Shown here: piece by piece, positions 1-7,297 of the stretch | Numbering within the stretch: position 1 is the first letter of the stretch | How the letters are laid out: the number at the start of each line of letters is the position of its first letter | DNA from: CAZYSK01 sp964649415 | GTDB taxonomy: Bacteria > Chloroflexota > Anaerolineae > B4-G1 | Length of the DNA stretch: 62,037 bases | Direction of reading: 5' to 3' | Assembly (NCBI GenBank): GCA_964649415.1 | Contig: CAZYSK010000032.1 | Location: 1 to 62,037 of the forward strand | Program-made: the position numbers and the translations under genes | Notes under the pieces: model-generated | The model's database searches: none | Told to the model about the DNA's origin: nothing | What the model saw: only the letters and a program-made list of their open reading frames with translations

Positions 1-262
1 GTTCCGCGTGGGCTTCCTTGGCGCCGTCGTGAGCCTGGTCAAAGACCAGGTTGCCTACAAACTTGGGCAACAGCACCAGATCCACCTCCTGGCCCGGCGT
101 GGCTTCTACAACGCCTGGTTCAGCAGGCGCAGATGTCGCCTCGGCGGGCGCCTCGGTCGGTGCTGCAACCTCTTCGGTCGGCTCCGATGGTGGGGCGCAC
201 GCTGCCAAGAGCATACTTGCCATGATCAGGAGCGCTACAATACGCTGCAAACGGGTCTTCAT
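1..262 (-). CDS. Sugar ABC transporter substrate-binding lipoprotein, partial (3' end outside window)
   Basis: Only the first 87 codons lie in the window. The ATG at 262-260 follows a strong AAGGAGGT ribosome site seven bases upstream. The product begins MKTRLQR, then a hydrophobic stretch ending in the lipobox LLAAC, so it should be an exported, lipid-anchored protein. A Glu/Pro/Ala-rich linker follows, then residues like the first strand of sugar-binding proteins of the RhaS/LsrB type (VLLPKFVGNLVFDQ). It is the last gene of the ATPase-permease-permease-binding protein set reading leftward, which fits a CUT2-type pentose or deoxyhexose importer. Substrate is not readable from the sequence; L-rhamnose or L-fucose are plausible from the family and the neighbouring L-fucose isomerase. 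Confidence 0.85.
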   Translation of the reverse strand, partial: MKTRLQRIVALLIMASMLLAACAPPSEPTEEVAAPTEAPAEATSAPAEPGVVEATPGQEVDLVLLPKFVGNLVFDQAHDGAKEAHAE

Positions 263-381
263 CTTCTACCTCCTTACCGCATATCTTGTCCTGCAACTTC
301 CTCCACATACATGGTACCTGGGTCTCCACTATTGGCGCACAACTGCTCGCACGGCATCCCCCCTTTCACTCACTATATTCG

Positions 382-1440
382 TCACGGCTTTCCACTGCTG
401 TCACTCTGAGCGATCGAAGCAGCCCCAGGCAGCTCTGCCCGGGCTTGTCGCATTCGGCGGCGGCGCTGCATAGCTTCCTGGAAGTCGTTGACCAGGTTAG
501 GGACAAGCACGGAGAAGATGAGAAGTGTGCCGATCACACCGGTCTGAAAGTGTCCAGAGAAATTCGCCAATGACATACCGTTCTTGATGTTCAGGATGAT
601 CAGGATGGAGAGGAAGACGCCATAGAGCGAACCGGATCCACCAAAGATGCTGACCCCTCCCAACAACACCATAGTGATGATGTCCAGTTCGTAGCCGTTG
701 GCCAGGTCCCCGCGGACCGCGCCCAGGCGAGCTGCCAGCAGCAATCCTGCCAGGGCAGAAACCAAGCCAGAGGCAATGAACAAAGTGAGCTTGACCCGTG
801 CCACTTTGACGCCTGAGTAACGAGCCACGTCTTTGTTGTTGCCGATGACAAAGGTCCTGCGCCCGAAGCTACTGTACTGCAGGATAATCACGGCGAACAC
901 CAACAGCCCAAAGAAGACGAGAAGGGCCAAGGGGAAAGGACCCACGAGGCTCTTCTGGCCGAGCAGATTGAACCAGTCGGGAAAGTCGCCGATGGAGCGG
1001 TCTTCCAAAAAGACGCGAGCCAGGCCTCGGTAGGAGATCAGCATGGCCAAGGTGACGACGAGGGAGTTCAAGCCTACAATGGCGATCCAGAAGCCGTTGA
1101 AGAGACCTGTAGCCAGGCCAATCGTCATGCTGACCACAAGCGCTGTGCCGAAGTCCACACCCTGGCCGAAGAGGTAGGCGGTAGCGCAAGCGGCAAGGCC
1201 CATGATGGATGGAGCTGAGAGGTCAATCTCCCCGTTGATAATCAGGAAGGTCATAGTCAGGGCCACGATGATCTTTTCGATGGACAGGATGAAGAGGTTG
1301 ATCTGGTTGCCGATGCTGAGATAGTTGGGCGCGACGAGGCTGTTGATCAAGAAGACGACGACCAGGATGATGACCAAACCGCCTTCCCAGCTCTTCATAC
1401 GCTCCAAGATGGACTGTAGGATGTTGGCTTTAGCCGGCAT
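382..1440 (-). CDS. CUT2-type sugar ABC transporter permease (RhaP/RhaQ/RbsC family)
   Basis: A 352-residue integral membrane protein with about eight to ten hydrophobic segments. It has the conserved motif region of ribose/rhamnose-type permeases: INGEIDLSAPSIMGLAA near residues 68-84 and VLLGGVSIFGGSGS near 258-272. It would form half of the membrane channel. The start overlaps the end of the preceding permease gene by 11 bases, so the two are probably translationally coupled. The binding-protein gene follows about 120 bases downstream. The last roughly 30 residues are charged and cytoplasmic. Family assignment is firm; substrate is inferred only from context. Confidence 0.9.
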   Translation of the reverse strand: MPAKANILQSILERMKSWEGGLVIILVVVFLINSLVAPNYLSIGNQINLFILSIEKIIVALTMTFLIINGEIDLSAPSIMGLAACATAYLFGQGVDFGTALVVSMTIGLATGLFNGFWIAIVGLNSLVVTLAMLISYRGLARVFLEDRSIGDFPDWFNLLGQKSLVGPFPLALLVFFGLLVFAVIILQYSSFGRRTFVIGNNKDVARYSGVKVARVKLTLFIASGLVSALAGLLLAARLGAVRGDLANGYELDIITMVLLGGVSIFGGSGSLYGVFLSILIILNIKNGMSLANFSGHFQTGVIGTLLIFSVLVPNLVNDFQEAMQRRRRMRQARAELPGAASIAQSDSSGKP

Positions 1441-2491
1441 GGATAGCTACCTCCGGTTTTTCCTGGGCTTCTTCAACGCTCATCTGCAGCCCGGCCCGGG
1501 CCCAGGCCCTCCGCAGCCGGCCAATGACCACGTAGTCGATGGCTACCGCCGACAGGATCAGCATGCCCAGGATGGCATCGCGCCAGAATTCACTGATTAC
1601 CTGCCAGCGGAACAGGCTGTTCTCCAACAGATCAATCAACAGCGCGCCCAAGAAGGCGCCGAACACCGTACCCGACCCGCCCATGTTGCTCACACCGCCC
1701 ACCACCACCGCTGCGATGGAGGAGAACTCCAGGCCAATGCCTGCCAGGACCGAGATGTTGCCAAAGCGTGCCAGAAACACGAAACCAGCCAGGCCAGCTA
1801 GCCCGCCGCTCAACAGAAAGGCGGTGAAAACCATGCGCTGTGCAGGAAAGCCCGCTATCTCGGCAGCAGCGGGATTCGAGCCGATAGCATAGAGACGCCG
1901 GCCGAAGGGCAAATAGCTCAACACAAGCTGGAAGATGACCACGACCAACACCATAATGCCAAAGATGAGTCGGAATTCGACGTCGCCAATCGAGAACAGG
2001 CTAAGGGGGGGCAGATTCACGATCCAGTCAGGCAGGTTGTTGGTCGTGATGGGCACGGCGTCCGAGTATTCCACCAGGAAGCTTCGGTAGATGGCCAGCG
2101 TGCTGATGGTAACGATGATGGAAGGCACTCGCCCATAGGCCACCAGCACCCCGTTGATGGCACCCATGAGCATACCCACGCCGATGGCAAGGAGCACTGC
2201 CGCCCAGGGTGGGATGCCCGGATGGTGCCAAAGCTGCTGGCCGAGAAAATAGGCCGTGAAGCCGACGATTGAACCCACCGACATGTCGAAATTGCGGGTC
2301 AGAAAGACGAGCGTCTGCCCCACAGCCAAGATCGCCACGACGACGACGCTGGTCGAGATGCGGTTCACGAAGCGGGCACTGAAGTAGCCTGGAATCTGGC
2401 TCGAGAAAAACACCACGACAAGAACAATGAGCACGACCAAGAAGAGTTCACGGATCTGTTCCGGCTGGAAACGGCGGATCAGGAACCTCAT
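1430..2491 (-). CDS. CUT2-type sugar ABC transporter permease (RhaP/RhaQ/RbsC family)
   Basis: A 353-residue membrane protein, paralogous to the downstream permease. It shows the family signature TRNFDMSVGSIVGFTAYFLG near residues 65-84 and VVVGGVSNMGGSGTVFGAF near 262-280. Two different permeases per transporter is the usual layout for rhamnose-type CUT2 importers, as opposed to the single RbsC of ribose systems. Its ATG overlaps the last four bases of the ATPase gene (2488-2491), and its own end overlaps the next permease, so the three genes form a tightly coupled operon. Confidence 0.9.
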   Translation of the reverse strand: MRFLIRRFQPEQIRELFLVVLIVLVVVFFSSQIPGYFSARFVNRISTSVVVVAILAVGQTLVFLTRNFDMSVGSIVGFTAYFLGQQLWHHPGIPPWAAVLLAIGVGMLMGAINGVLVAYGRVPSIIVTISTLAIYRSFLVEYSDAVPITTNNLPDWIVNLPPLSLFSIGDVEFRLIFGIMVLVVVIFQLVLSYLPFGRRLYAIGSNPAAAEIAGFPAQRMVFTAFLLSGGLAGLAGFVFLARFGNISVLAGIGLEFSSIAAVVVGGVSNMGGSGTVFGAFLGALLIDLLENSLFRWQVISEFWRDAILGMLILSAVAIDYVVIGRLRRAWARAGLQMSVEEAQEKPEVAIHAG

Positions 2492-3999
2492 GGGGCTACC
2501 TCCTGCGCTGTAGTGTATTGTCCCATAGCCGCCGTCATTACCCCCTCCTCCGTAGCATCGGCGTGCTCAAAGACACCCATCTGCCGGCCCTCGCGCATCA
2601 CAAGGATGCGATCGCTCATAGCCAGCACCTCGGGCAGGTCAGACGAGATAAGGATGACAGCTAGGCCACGTGCCGCCAGGTCGCTGATCATCTGGTGGAC
2701 CTCTGCTTTGGCACCCACGTCGATGCCCCGGGTGGGCTCGTCGAGGATAAGCAGCTTTGGATCGGAATTCAGCCACTTGCAGAGCATCACTTTCTGTTGA
2801 TTGCCGCCGGAGAGCTTCTCCACCTCGGCCGTCAACGACGGGGTACGGATGGAGAGGCGCTTGCGGAATTCCTCTGCGGTTGAGATCTCGGCGCGCCGCC
2901 TGATCAGGCCCAGGGGATTGAGGTATTCGGCAAGCATCGGCAGCGTGATGTTGGAGGCCATAGACATGGATAGGTTCAAGCCAAGCTTGCGCCGGTCCTC
3001 CGTGGCATAGGCGACGCCCAGCTTGAGCGCCTCTTCGGGAGAACGGATACGGCGGCGGGTGCCTTCAAGGATGATCTCCCCCGAGTCAGCAGGGTCAATC
3101 CCAAAGAGGGCAAGCCCCACATCCGTGCGGCGAGATCCGATCAGCCCGGCAAAACCCAACACCTCGCCGCGGTAGACGTCAAACGTGATGCCTTGAAAGG
3201 CATTCTCCTTGCCGAGGCCTCGAACGGACATCAGCAATTCGCCGCGCTCAATGTCCTCCTTCGAGAAGAAGTCACTCACATCCCGCCCGACCATGTCGCG
3301 GATGACTTGTTCCACGGTCACCTCTTCACGCAGGTGCGAAGAGATCTTCTCCCCATCGCGCAGTACTGTGACGCGGTCGGAAATACGGAGCACTTCTTCC
3401 AGCCGATGGCCGATGAACAGAATCGACACACCCTGGTCGCGTAGCGAGCGTACGAGTTTGAACAGCCGGGTCACTTCGTGAGCCGAGAGCGAGGCAGTTG
3501 GCTCGTCCATAATCAGCACCCGTACATCGAGCGAGATAGCCTTGGCAATCTCGACCGTCTGCTGCGCGGCCAGAGTGAGGCCCCGCGCCTGCTGGCGTAC
3601 GTCCAGGGAGACGTCCAACTTAGCCAGGATAGCCTTGGCATCCCTGCACATCTTGCCCCAGCGTACAACCGGGCCGCGGTCCTGGTGGCTGATGAAGATG
3701 TTCTCGGCGACGTTCAGGTCAGGAAAAACCATCGGTTCCTGGTAGATGGCGGCGATGCCGTGGGCCTGAGCTTGTTGCGAGTTTTGCACCTGGACAGGCT
3801 GTCCATCCAGCAACATCTCGCCGTGATCGGGGCGGTAGATGCCGGTCATGATCTTGATCAGAGTGGATTTGCCTGCCCCGTTTTCGCCCACTAGGCCGTG
3901 GATTTCGCCGGGGTAGAGGTCCAGCGACACGTCGTCCAGGGCCTGGGTCATGTCGAATCGTTTGGAAACGTGCCTCATTCTCAAAATTGGTTCTGCCAT
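2488..3999 (-). CDS. Sugar ABC transporter ATP-binding protein, two-domain (RbsA/RhaT type)
   Basis: A 503-residue protein with two ATPase domains in tandem, as in RbsA, MglA and RhaT. The first carries Walker A GENGAGKSTLIK (residues 38-49) and Walker B VLIMDEPTAS. The second has a degenerate Walker A region (GLIGSRRTDVGLALFG), the signature LSGGNQQKV and Walker B LLILDEPTRGID. Loss of the second-site Walker A lysine is normal in this family. It energises the two permeases encoded just downstream. An AGGAGGAG ribosome site precedes the ATG, inside the end of a small reading frame that looks like a binding-protein remnant. Confidence 0.93.
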   Translation of the reverse strand: MAEPILRMRHVSKRFDMTQALDDVSLDLYPGEIHGLVGENGAGKSTLIKIMTGIYRPDHGEMLLDGQPVQVQNSQQAQAHGIAAIYQEPMVFPDLNVAENIFISHQDRGPVVRWGKMCRDAKAILAKLDVSLDVRQQARGLTLAAQQTVEIAKAISLDVRVLIMDEPTASLSAHEVTRLFKLVRSLRDQGVSILFIGHRLEEVLRISDRVTVLRDGEKISSHLREEVTVEQVIRDMVGRDVSDFFSKEDIERGELLMSVRGLGKENAFQGITFDVYRGEVLGFAGLIGSRRTDVGLALFGIDPADSGEIILEGTRRRIRSPEEALKLGVAYATEDRRKLGLNLSMSMASNITLPMLAEYLNPLGLIRRRAEISTAEEFRKRLSIRTPSLTAEVEKLSGGNQQKVMLCKWLNSDPKLLILDEPTRGIDVGAKAEVHQMISDLAARGLAVILISSDLPEVLAMSDRILVMREGRQMGVFEHADATEEGVMTAAMGQYTTAQEVAP

Positions 4000-4004
4000 T
4001 AAGC

Positions 4005-4118
4005 CTATACTCCTCCTGTCGTGTTCAACTCTGGACAGAACTTGTCGGTGTCATCCTGGGTGACGAAAACGTGCTCGTTGTAGACGCCCGGTGGGCCCCG
4101 CTTGCAGTTGAGGATCAT
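4005..4118 (-). pseudogene. Possible C-terminal remnant of a sugar-binding protein
   Basis: A 37-codon open frame directly upstream of the ABC ATPase reads MILNCKRGPPGVYNEHVF, then VTQDDTDKFCPEL and a stop. The layout (short strand, then a V-T-x-D/N-x-x-x-F tail) resembles the last residues of periplasmic sugar-binding proteins. An in-frame stop lies only 12 codons further upstream, so no complete gene is present. The intact binding protein of this operon sits at its far 3' end. The frame could be a relic of an earlier binding-protein gene deleted at this position, or a chance frame; evidence is weak. Confidence 0.3.
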
Positions 4119-4141
4119 GGCAGCAAACCTGCGATCTTGAA

Positions 4142-4170
4142 TTGACAAAACCTAGCCCAGCGCCTATAAT
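4142..4170 (+). promoter_or_regulatory. Perfect sigma70-type promoter on the plus strand with no coding gene behind it
   Basis: TTGACA (4142-4147), a 17-base spacer and TATAAT (4165-4170) match the consensus exactly. Transcription would start near 4177 and run rightward, toward the hairpin at 4252-4293 and the 3' end of the deoR-type gene, which lies on the other strand. No plus-strand gene follows. A small or antisense RNA of about 125 bases is the natural candidate product. Confidence 0.55.
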
Positions 4171-4251
4171 GACAACCACGATAGCCCAACTGCACGACCA
4201 CTAGCGCTATCAAGCGTCGTCGGTCACAACGCATTCGGGTATCGGACTGAG

Positions 4252-4293
4252 AGGTGCTCACACAGTGACTTTGGCCGGTCGGTGTGAGCACCT
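4252..4293. terminator. Strong 12-bp stem-loop after the deoR-type gene
   Basis: AGGTGCTCACAC (4252-4263) and its exact reverse complement (4282-4293) flank an 18-base loop. On the minus strand it follows the regulator's stop codon by about 10 bases but has no U-run. On the plus strand it is followed by TTTT at 4299-4302 and would fit the end of a transcript from the promoter at 4142-4170. It may serve as a terminator in either direction. Confidence 0.55.
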
Positions 4294-4302
4294 ACATCGT
4301 TT

Positions 4303-5076
4303 TCAAGCGATGATCACGCTTATCCCCGCTTCTCGGAGCGCGGCTACCATATCGGCGGGCGTGCCCTCGTCGGTGATAACGCAGTCCACCTGGTCAATCG
4401 AGGAGAAGGAAGCAAACCCAACTCGTCCCCACTTGCTACTATCCACTATGGCGATGACCTGGCTGGAACGCGCGACCAGGTCCCGCTTGACGGCTACCTC
4501 GGCGCTGTTCACATCCGTCAACCCTTGCTCCAGCGTGAACCCCTTGGCGCCGAAAAAGCCCTTCTGGAAGTTGAATTTCTCGACGAAATCGTGACCCTCG
4601 TCACCGACTAGAGAAACCGAGTCACGACGCAGAAAGCCGCCGGGCATCAAGACCGTGATACCCGGTATATCCAACAGAGCTAGGGCAACGAAAATGCCAT
4701 TGGTGATGACGGTGAGTTCGCGGCGGTCCTTGATTTGAGCCGCTACGGCCAGCGCCGTCGTACTGGCATCGAGGACAATGGCTTCACCGTCTTCAATCAT
4801 AGCGGCAGCAGCAGCACCGATGCGGTTTTTCTGCGCGGCGTGTAGACGGCGGCGGAAGTCGAAGGAGAGCTCAAGACGATCTTGATCGAGAGCAAGAGCC
4901 CCTCCATGGGTTCGAGTCAGCAAGCGTTCTGCTGCGAGGGCGTCTAGATCGGCACGAACGGTGGCTTGAGACATGCCGAATCGTTCGCTGAGGTCGGCGA
5001 CTGACACATGCCCATCCTGCGCTAGCAAGGCGATGATATGTTCACGCCGCTCTTGTCGGAACAGTTTCCGGCCCAT
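4303..5076 (-). CDS. DeoR-family transcriptional repressor
   Basis: A 257-residue protein. An N-terminal DeoR-type helix-turn-helix covers about residues 5-60 (VSVADLSERFGMSQATVRADL), followed by the linker RTHGGA and a C-terminal sugar-phosphate-sensing domain (VLDASTTALAVAAQI, the SV/LVGDEGHDF loop, KGFFGAKG, VDSSKWG). Such proteins repress sugar operons and are released by a phosphorylated sugar. I start at the ATG at 5074-5076 (MGRKLF) because the promoter at 5131-5159 lies inside the longer open frame upstream. It stands between the L-fucose isomerase cassette and the CUT2 importer and probably controls one or both; a fuculose- or rhamnulose-phosphate effector would be an inference. Confidence 0.9.
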   Translation of the reverse strand: MGRKLFRQERREHIIALLAQDGHVSVADLSERFGMSQATVRADLDALAAERLLTRTHGGALALDQDRLELSFDFRRRLHAAQKNRIGAAAAAMIEDGEAIVLDASTTALAVAAQIKDRRELTVITNGIFVALALLDIPGITVLMPGGFLRRDSVSLVGDEGHDFVEKFNFQKGFFGAKGFTLEQGLTDVNSAEVAVKRDLVARSSQVIAIVDSSKWGRVGFASFSSIDQVDCVITDEGTPADMVAALREAGISVIIA

Positions 5077-5130
5077 GACTGCCTCCACAGATCTGGGGCC
5101 TGCTCGTGCCGATGGACGAAGGGTAATTGT

Positions 5131-5159
5131 ATTATACCGCACTTGCTTTCGTTTGTCAA
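5131..5159 (-). promoter_or_regulatory. Consensus sigma70-type promoter of the deoR-type gene
   Basis: On the minus strand TTGACA (5159-5154), a 17-base spacer and TATAAT (5136-5131) match the consensus exactly. The start codon lies 54 bases beyond the -10 box. Three 10-bp repeats lie just upstream of the -35 box. Confidence 0.75.
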
Positions 5160-5170
5160 TGGCAAAAAGC

Positions 5171-5200
5171 AGTAAAAGTAAGTAAAAGTAGGTAAAAGCA
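5171..5200. promoter_or_regulatory. Three tandem 10-bp repeats, candidate DeoR operator
   Basis: Plus strand reads AGTAAAAGTA, AGTAAAAGTA and GGTAAAAGCA in perfect 10-bp register, about one DNA turn each, placing identical faces on the same side of the helix. They sit 11 bases upstream of the -35 box of the DeoR-type gene. DeoR-family proteins often bind phased direct repeats; that these are the operator is inference. Confidence 0.45.
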
Positions 5201-5275
5201 AAGCATCGAAAAAAAACGGTAGTACCAACAAGGAACTGTGAACCGTCGCGGAAGCCCCGAAGCCCGCAGAAAACG

Positions 5276-5344
5276 GCGGGTGTAGGTGGACGCACGGCCC
5301 CGGAGACGTACCCGGGGAACCATTGGCACCCAGCCTACACCCGC
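5276..5344. repeat. 69-base near-perfect long hairpin between fucI and the deoR-type gene
   Basis: Outer arms GCGGGTGTAGG (5276-5286) and CCTACACCCGC (5334-5344) pair perfectly. Inside, a 7-bp stem with two wobbles, a 4-bp stem and a six-pair CCCCGG/CCGGGG stem with an 8-base loop continue almost without interruption. It lies in the fucI-deoR intergenic region (5077-5395), and a shorter imperfect stem followed by eight T residues on the minus strand (about 5208-5245) comes next. It could be a transcript-end or attenuation structure, or a palindromic repeat. Confidence 0.5.
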
Positions 5345-5395
5345 TTCGTTGTTCGATCTCTGGCGATCAGAAACGTGGCTTCTCCATCTGATTCG

Positions 5396-7216
5396 CTAGT
5401 ATGTCCCGTACAGCGGCCCGAAGTTGGCGCAGGCCCTGAAGTCAGCCCCCAGCGGATCCATCGCACCGAAGGCGGTCCAGGCCGTGGGCCGGAAGATCCG
5501 CTCCTCCGGCACGTTGTGCATATACACCGGGATGCGAAGCATCGAGGCCAGTGTGATCAGGTCAGCACCGATGTGGCCGTAGCTGATCGCGCCGTGGTTC
5601 GCGCCCCAGTTGTACATCACCGAGTAGACATCCCGGAAGGGACCGCTGCCGGTCACCCTGGGGACGAACCAGTGGGTAGGCCAGGTGGGGTCCGTGCGCT
5701 CGTTTAGCGCGTTGTACACGTCCTCCGGCAGATCCACAGTGTGCCCCTCCGCGATCTGCAGGACCGGACCCTGCCCCTTGACCAGGTTCAGCCTGGACAT
5801 AGTAACCGGCAGACACCCGCGCGTCAGGAAGCCAGAGGAGAAACCCCCGCCCCGGAAGTAGCCCGTGCTGGCCGGATACCAACTCGTGGCCGCGAGGCAC
5901 CCCCGCACCTCCTCCGGCGTGACCTCCCAGAAGGGCTTCATCGCCGGCTCCCCGTCTATCATCTGGCGGCCGGTGGCGTCCAGGGTGGCAGCGCCGGAGT
6001 TGATCAGGTGAATGAGCCCGCCCTCCGCCAGGCCTGTCAATTCATAGCCCGTCACCCGCTTGACCGCCTCGGGACTCCAGTACGTCCTCACGTCGGCGAA
6101 GATCTGAGCCCTGTTCGTCAGCAGATGCCCGAACAGCATGCCCACCCCGTTGAGGCAGTCGTTCTCGGTGGCCACCACGAAGGCCTCCCGGATGCCGTTC
6201 CAGTCGAAGGAAGAATTCAGCATCGCCTCCAGGAAATCGCCGTTGGGGAAGTGATCGGTCCACTGGCGCTGTCCCTGGAAACCCGACGCGATGGCGTTGT
6301 GTCCCAGAGACTCCTCGCCGAAGCCCGCATCCGCCAATCGGGGGTTACCGATCATCAGATCGCGGGCGATCATGGCCATCTTGACCACGAATTCCCAGTC
6401 CTGGTCCTTCTGCGCCCGGCTGCGTTGCATGCCTGGCGGGTTGTGGTCCTCGCCCTCTTTGCAGTTCGCCTTCACCCACTGCAGAGCCCGGGCGAATTCC
6501 TCTTTGTCGTAGATCTCCTCGTCAATCCGGCGGACGAACTCCGTCATGTCTACTGTCTCCACCCGCATCCCCAGGTAGCTCTCGAACAAGGCTTGATCCA
6601 CGATCGAGCCCGCGATGCCCATGGAGACGCTACCCATGGAGAGGTACGACTTGCCGCGCATGGTGGCCACGGCCAAGCCCGCCTTGGCGAACTGCAGGAG
6701 TCTCTCCTGGACGTCGGCGGGAATCGACGTATCCCCAGCATCCTGCACGTCTCGCCCGTAGATACTGAACGCTGGCAGCCCCTTCTGATTGTGTCCGGCC
6801 AGGACGGCCGCCAGATACACCGCGCCGGGGCGCTCAGTGCCGTTGAAGCCCCACACCGCCTTGGGCGTATAGGGATTCATGTCCATCGTCTCCGACCCGT
6901 AGCACCAGCACGGAGTAACCGTGAGAGAGACGCCCACCCCTTCCCGAGCAAACTGCTCGGCGGTCTGGGCAGCCTCGGCCACGCCGCCGATGGTCGTAGC
7001 CGCGATGACGCACTCAACCGGCAGGCCGTTGGCATGGCGCAAGTTCTCGCTCAACAGCTTGGCGACAGACTTGGCCATGTTCATCGTCTGTTCTTCCAGC
7101 GACTCTCTGACCCCGCCCATCCGCCCATCAATCGTGGGACGTATGCCGATCTTGGGCATGCCGCCAATTAGCCGGTTCTGCGGCGGAGTCACTTGCACAT
7201 CCTTCAAATCTGCCAT
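5396..7216 (-). CDS. fucI: L-fucose isomerase
   Basis: A 606-residue protein (E. coli FucI is 591). It converts L-fucose to L-fuculose, or D-arabinose to D-ribulose, in the cytoplasm, using a divalent metal. The N terminus has the family signature PKIGIRPTIDGRMGGVRESL. The metal and catalytic residues line up with E. coli Glu337, Asp361 and His528: Glu351 in ATENDCLNG, Asp375 in FADVRTYW (same spacing of 24) and His541 in WGANHGAISYGHIG. An AAAGGAG site precedes the ATG. It is the last gene of a run of minus-strand genes (binding protein, permeases, kinase, DUF4432 protein), giving import, isomerisation and phosphorylation steps. An aldolase for the resulting phosphate is not adjacent. Confidence 0.95.
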   Translation of the reverse strand: MADLKDVQVTPPQNRLIGGMPKIGIRPTIDGRMGGVRESLEEQTMNMAKSVAKLLSENLRHANGLPVECVIAATTIGGVAEAAQTAEQFAREGVGVSLTVTPCWCYGSETMDMNPYTPKAVWGFNGTERPGAVYLAAVLAGHNQKGLPAFSIYGRDVQDAGDTSIPADVQERLLQFAKAGLAVATMRGKSYLSMGSVSMGIAGSIVDQALFESYLGMRVETVDMTEFVRRIDEEIYDKEEFARALQWVKANCKEGEDHNPPGMQRSRAQKDQDWEFVVKMAMIARDLMIGNPRLADAGFGEESLGHNAIASGFQGQRQWTDHFPNGDFLEAMLNSSFDWNGIREAFVVATENDCLNGVGMLFGHLLTNRAQIFADVRTYWSPEAVKRVTGYELTGLAEGGLIHLINSGAATLDATGRQMIDGEPAMKPFWEVTPEEVRGCLAATSWYPASTGYFRGGGFSSGFLTRGCLPVTMSRLNLVKGQGPVLQIAEGHTVDLPEDVYNALNERTDPTWPTHWFVPRVTGSGPFRDVYSVMYNWGANHGAISYGHIGADLITLASMLRIPVYMHNVPEERIFRPTAWTAFGAMDPLGADFRACANFGPLYGTY

Positions 7217-7297
7217 TTCTTGAATCTCCTTTCAACTGAGTCTCGATATAGGCTGGGAGACCAGGTTTCTCGGCAGGAAGCCTGGTTCCCGCTGACG

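Noticed and set aside
4297..4308. Half of the LacI/URO-D palindrome (ATCGTTTTCAA) at the end of the deoR-type gene
   Set aside because: Only one arm is present and it is within a 3' coding end; an 11-base match can occur by chance in a window of this size.
5741..7171. Long plus-strand frame opposite the L-fucose isomerase, and similar ones opposite 15884-16942, 21014-22036 and 34372-35580
   Set aside because: They lie antisense to well-supported genes, lack family features, and are explained by high GC content.
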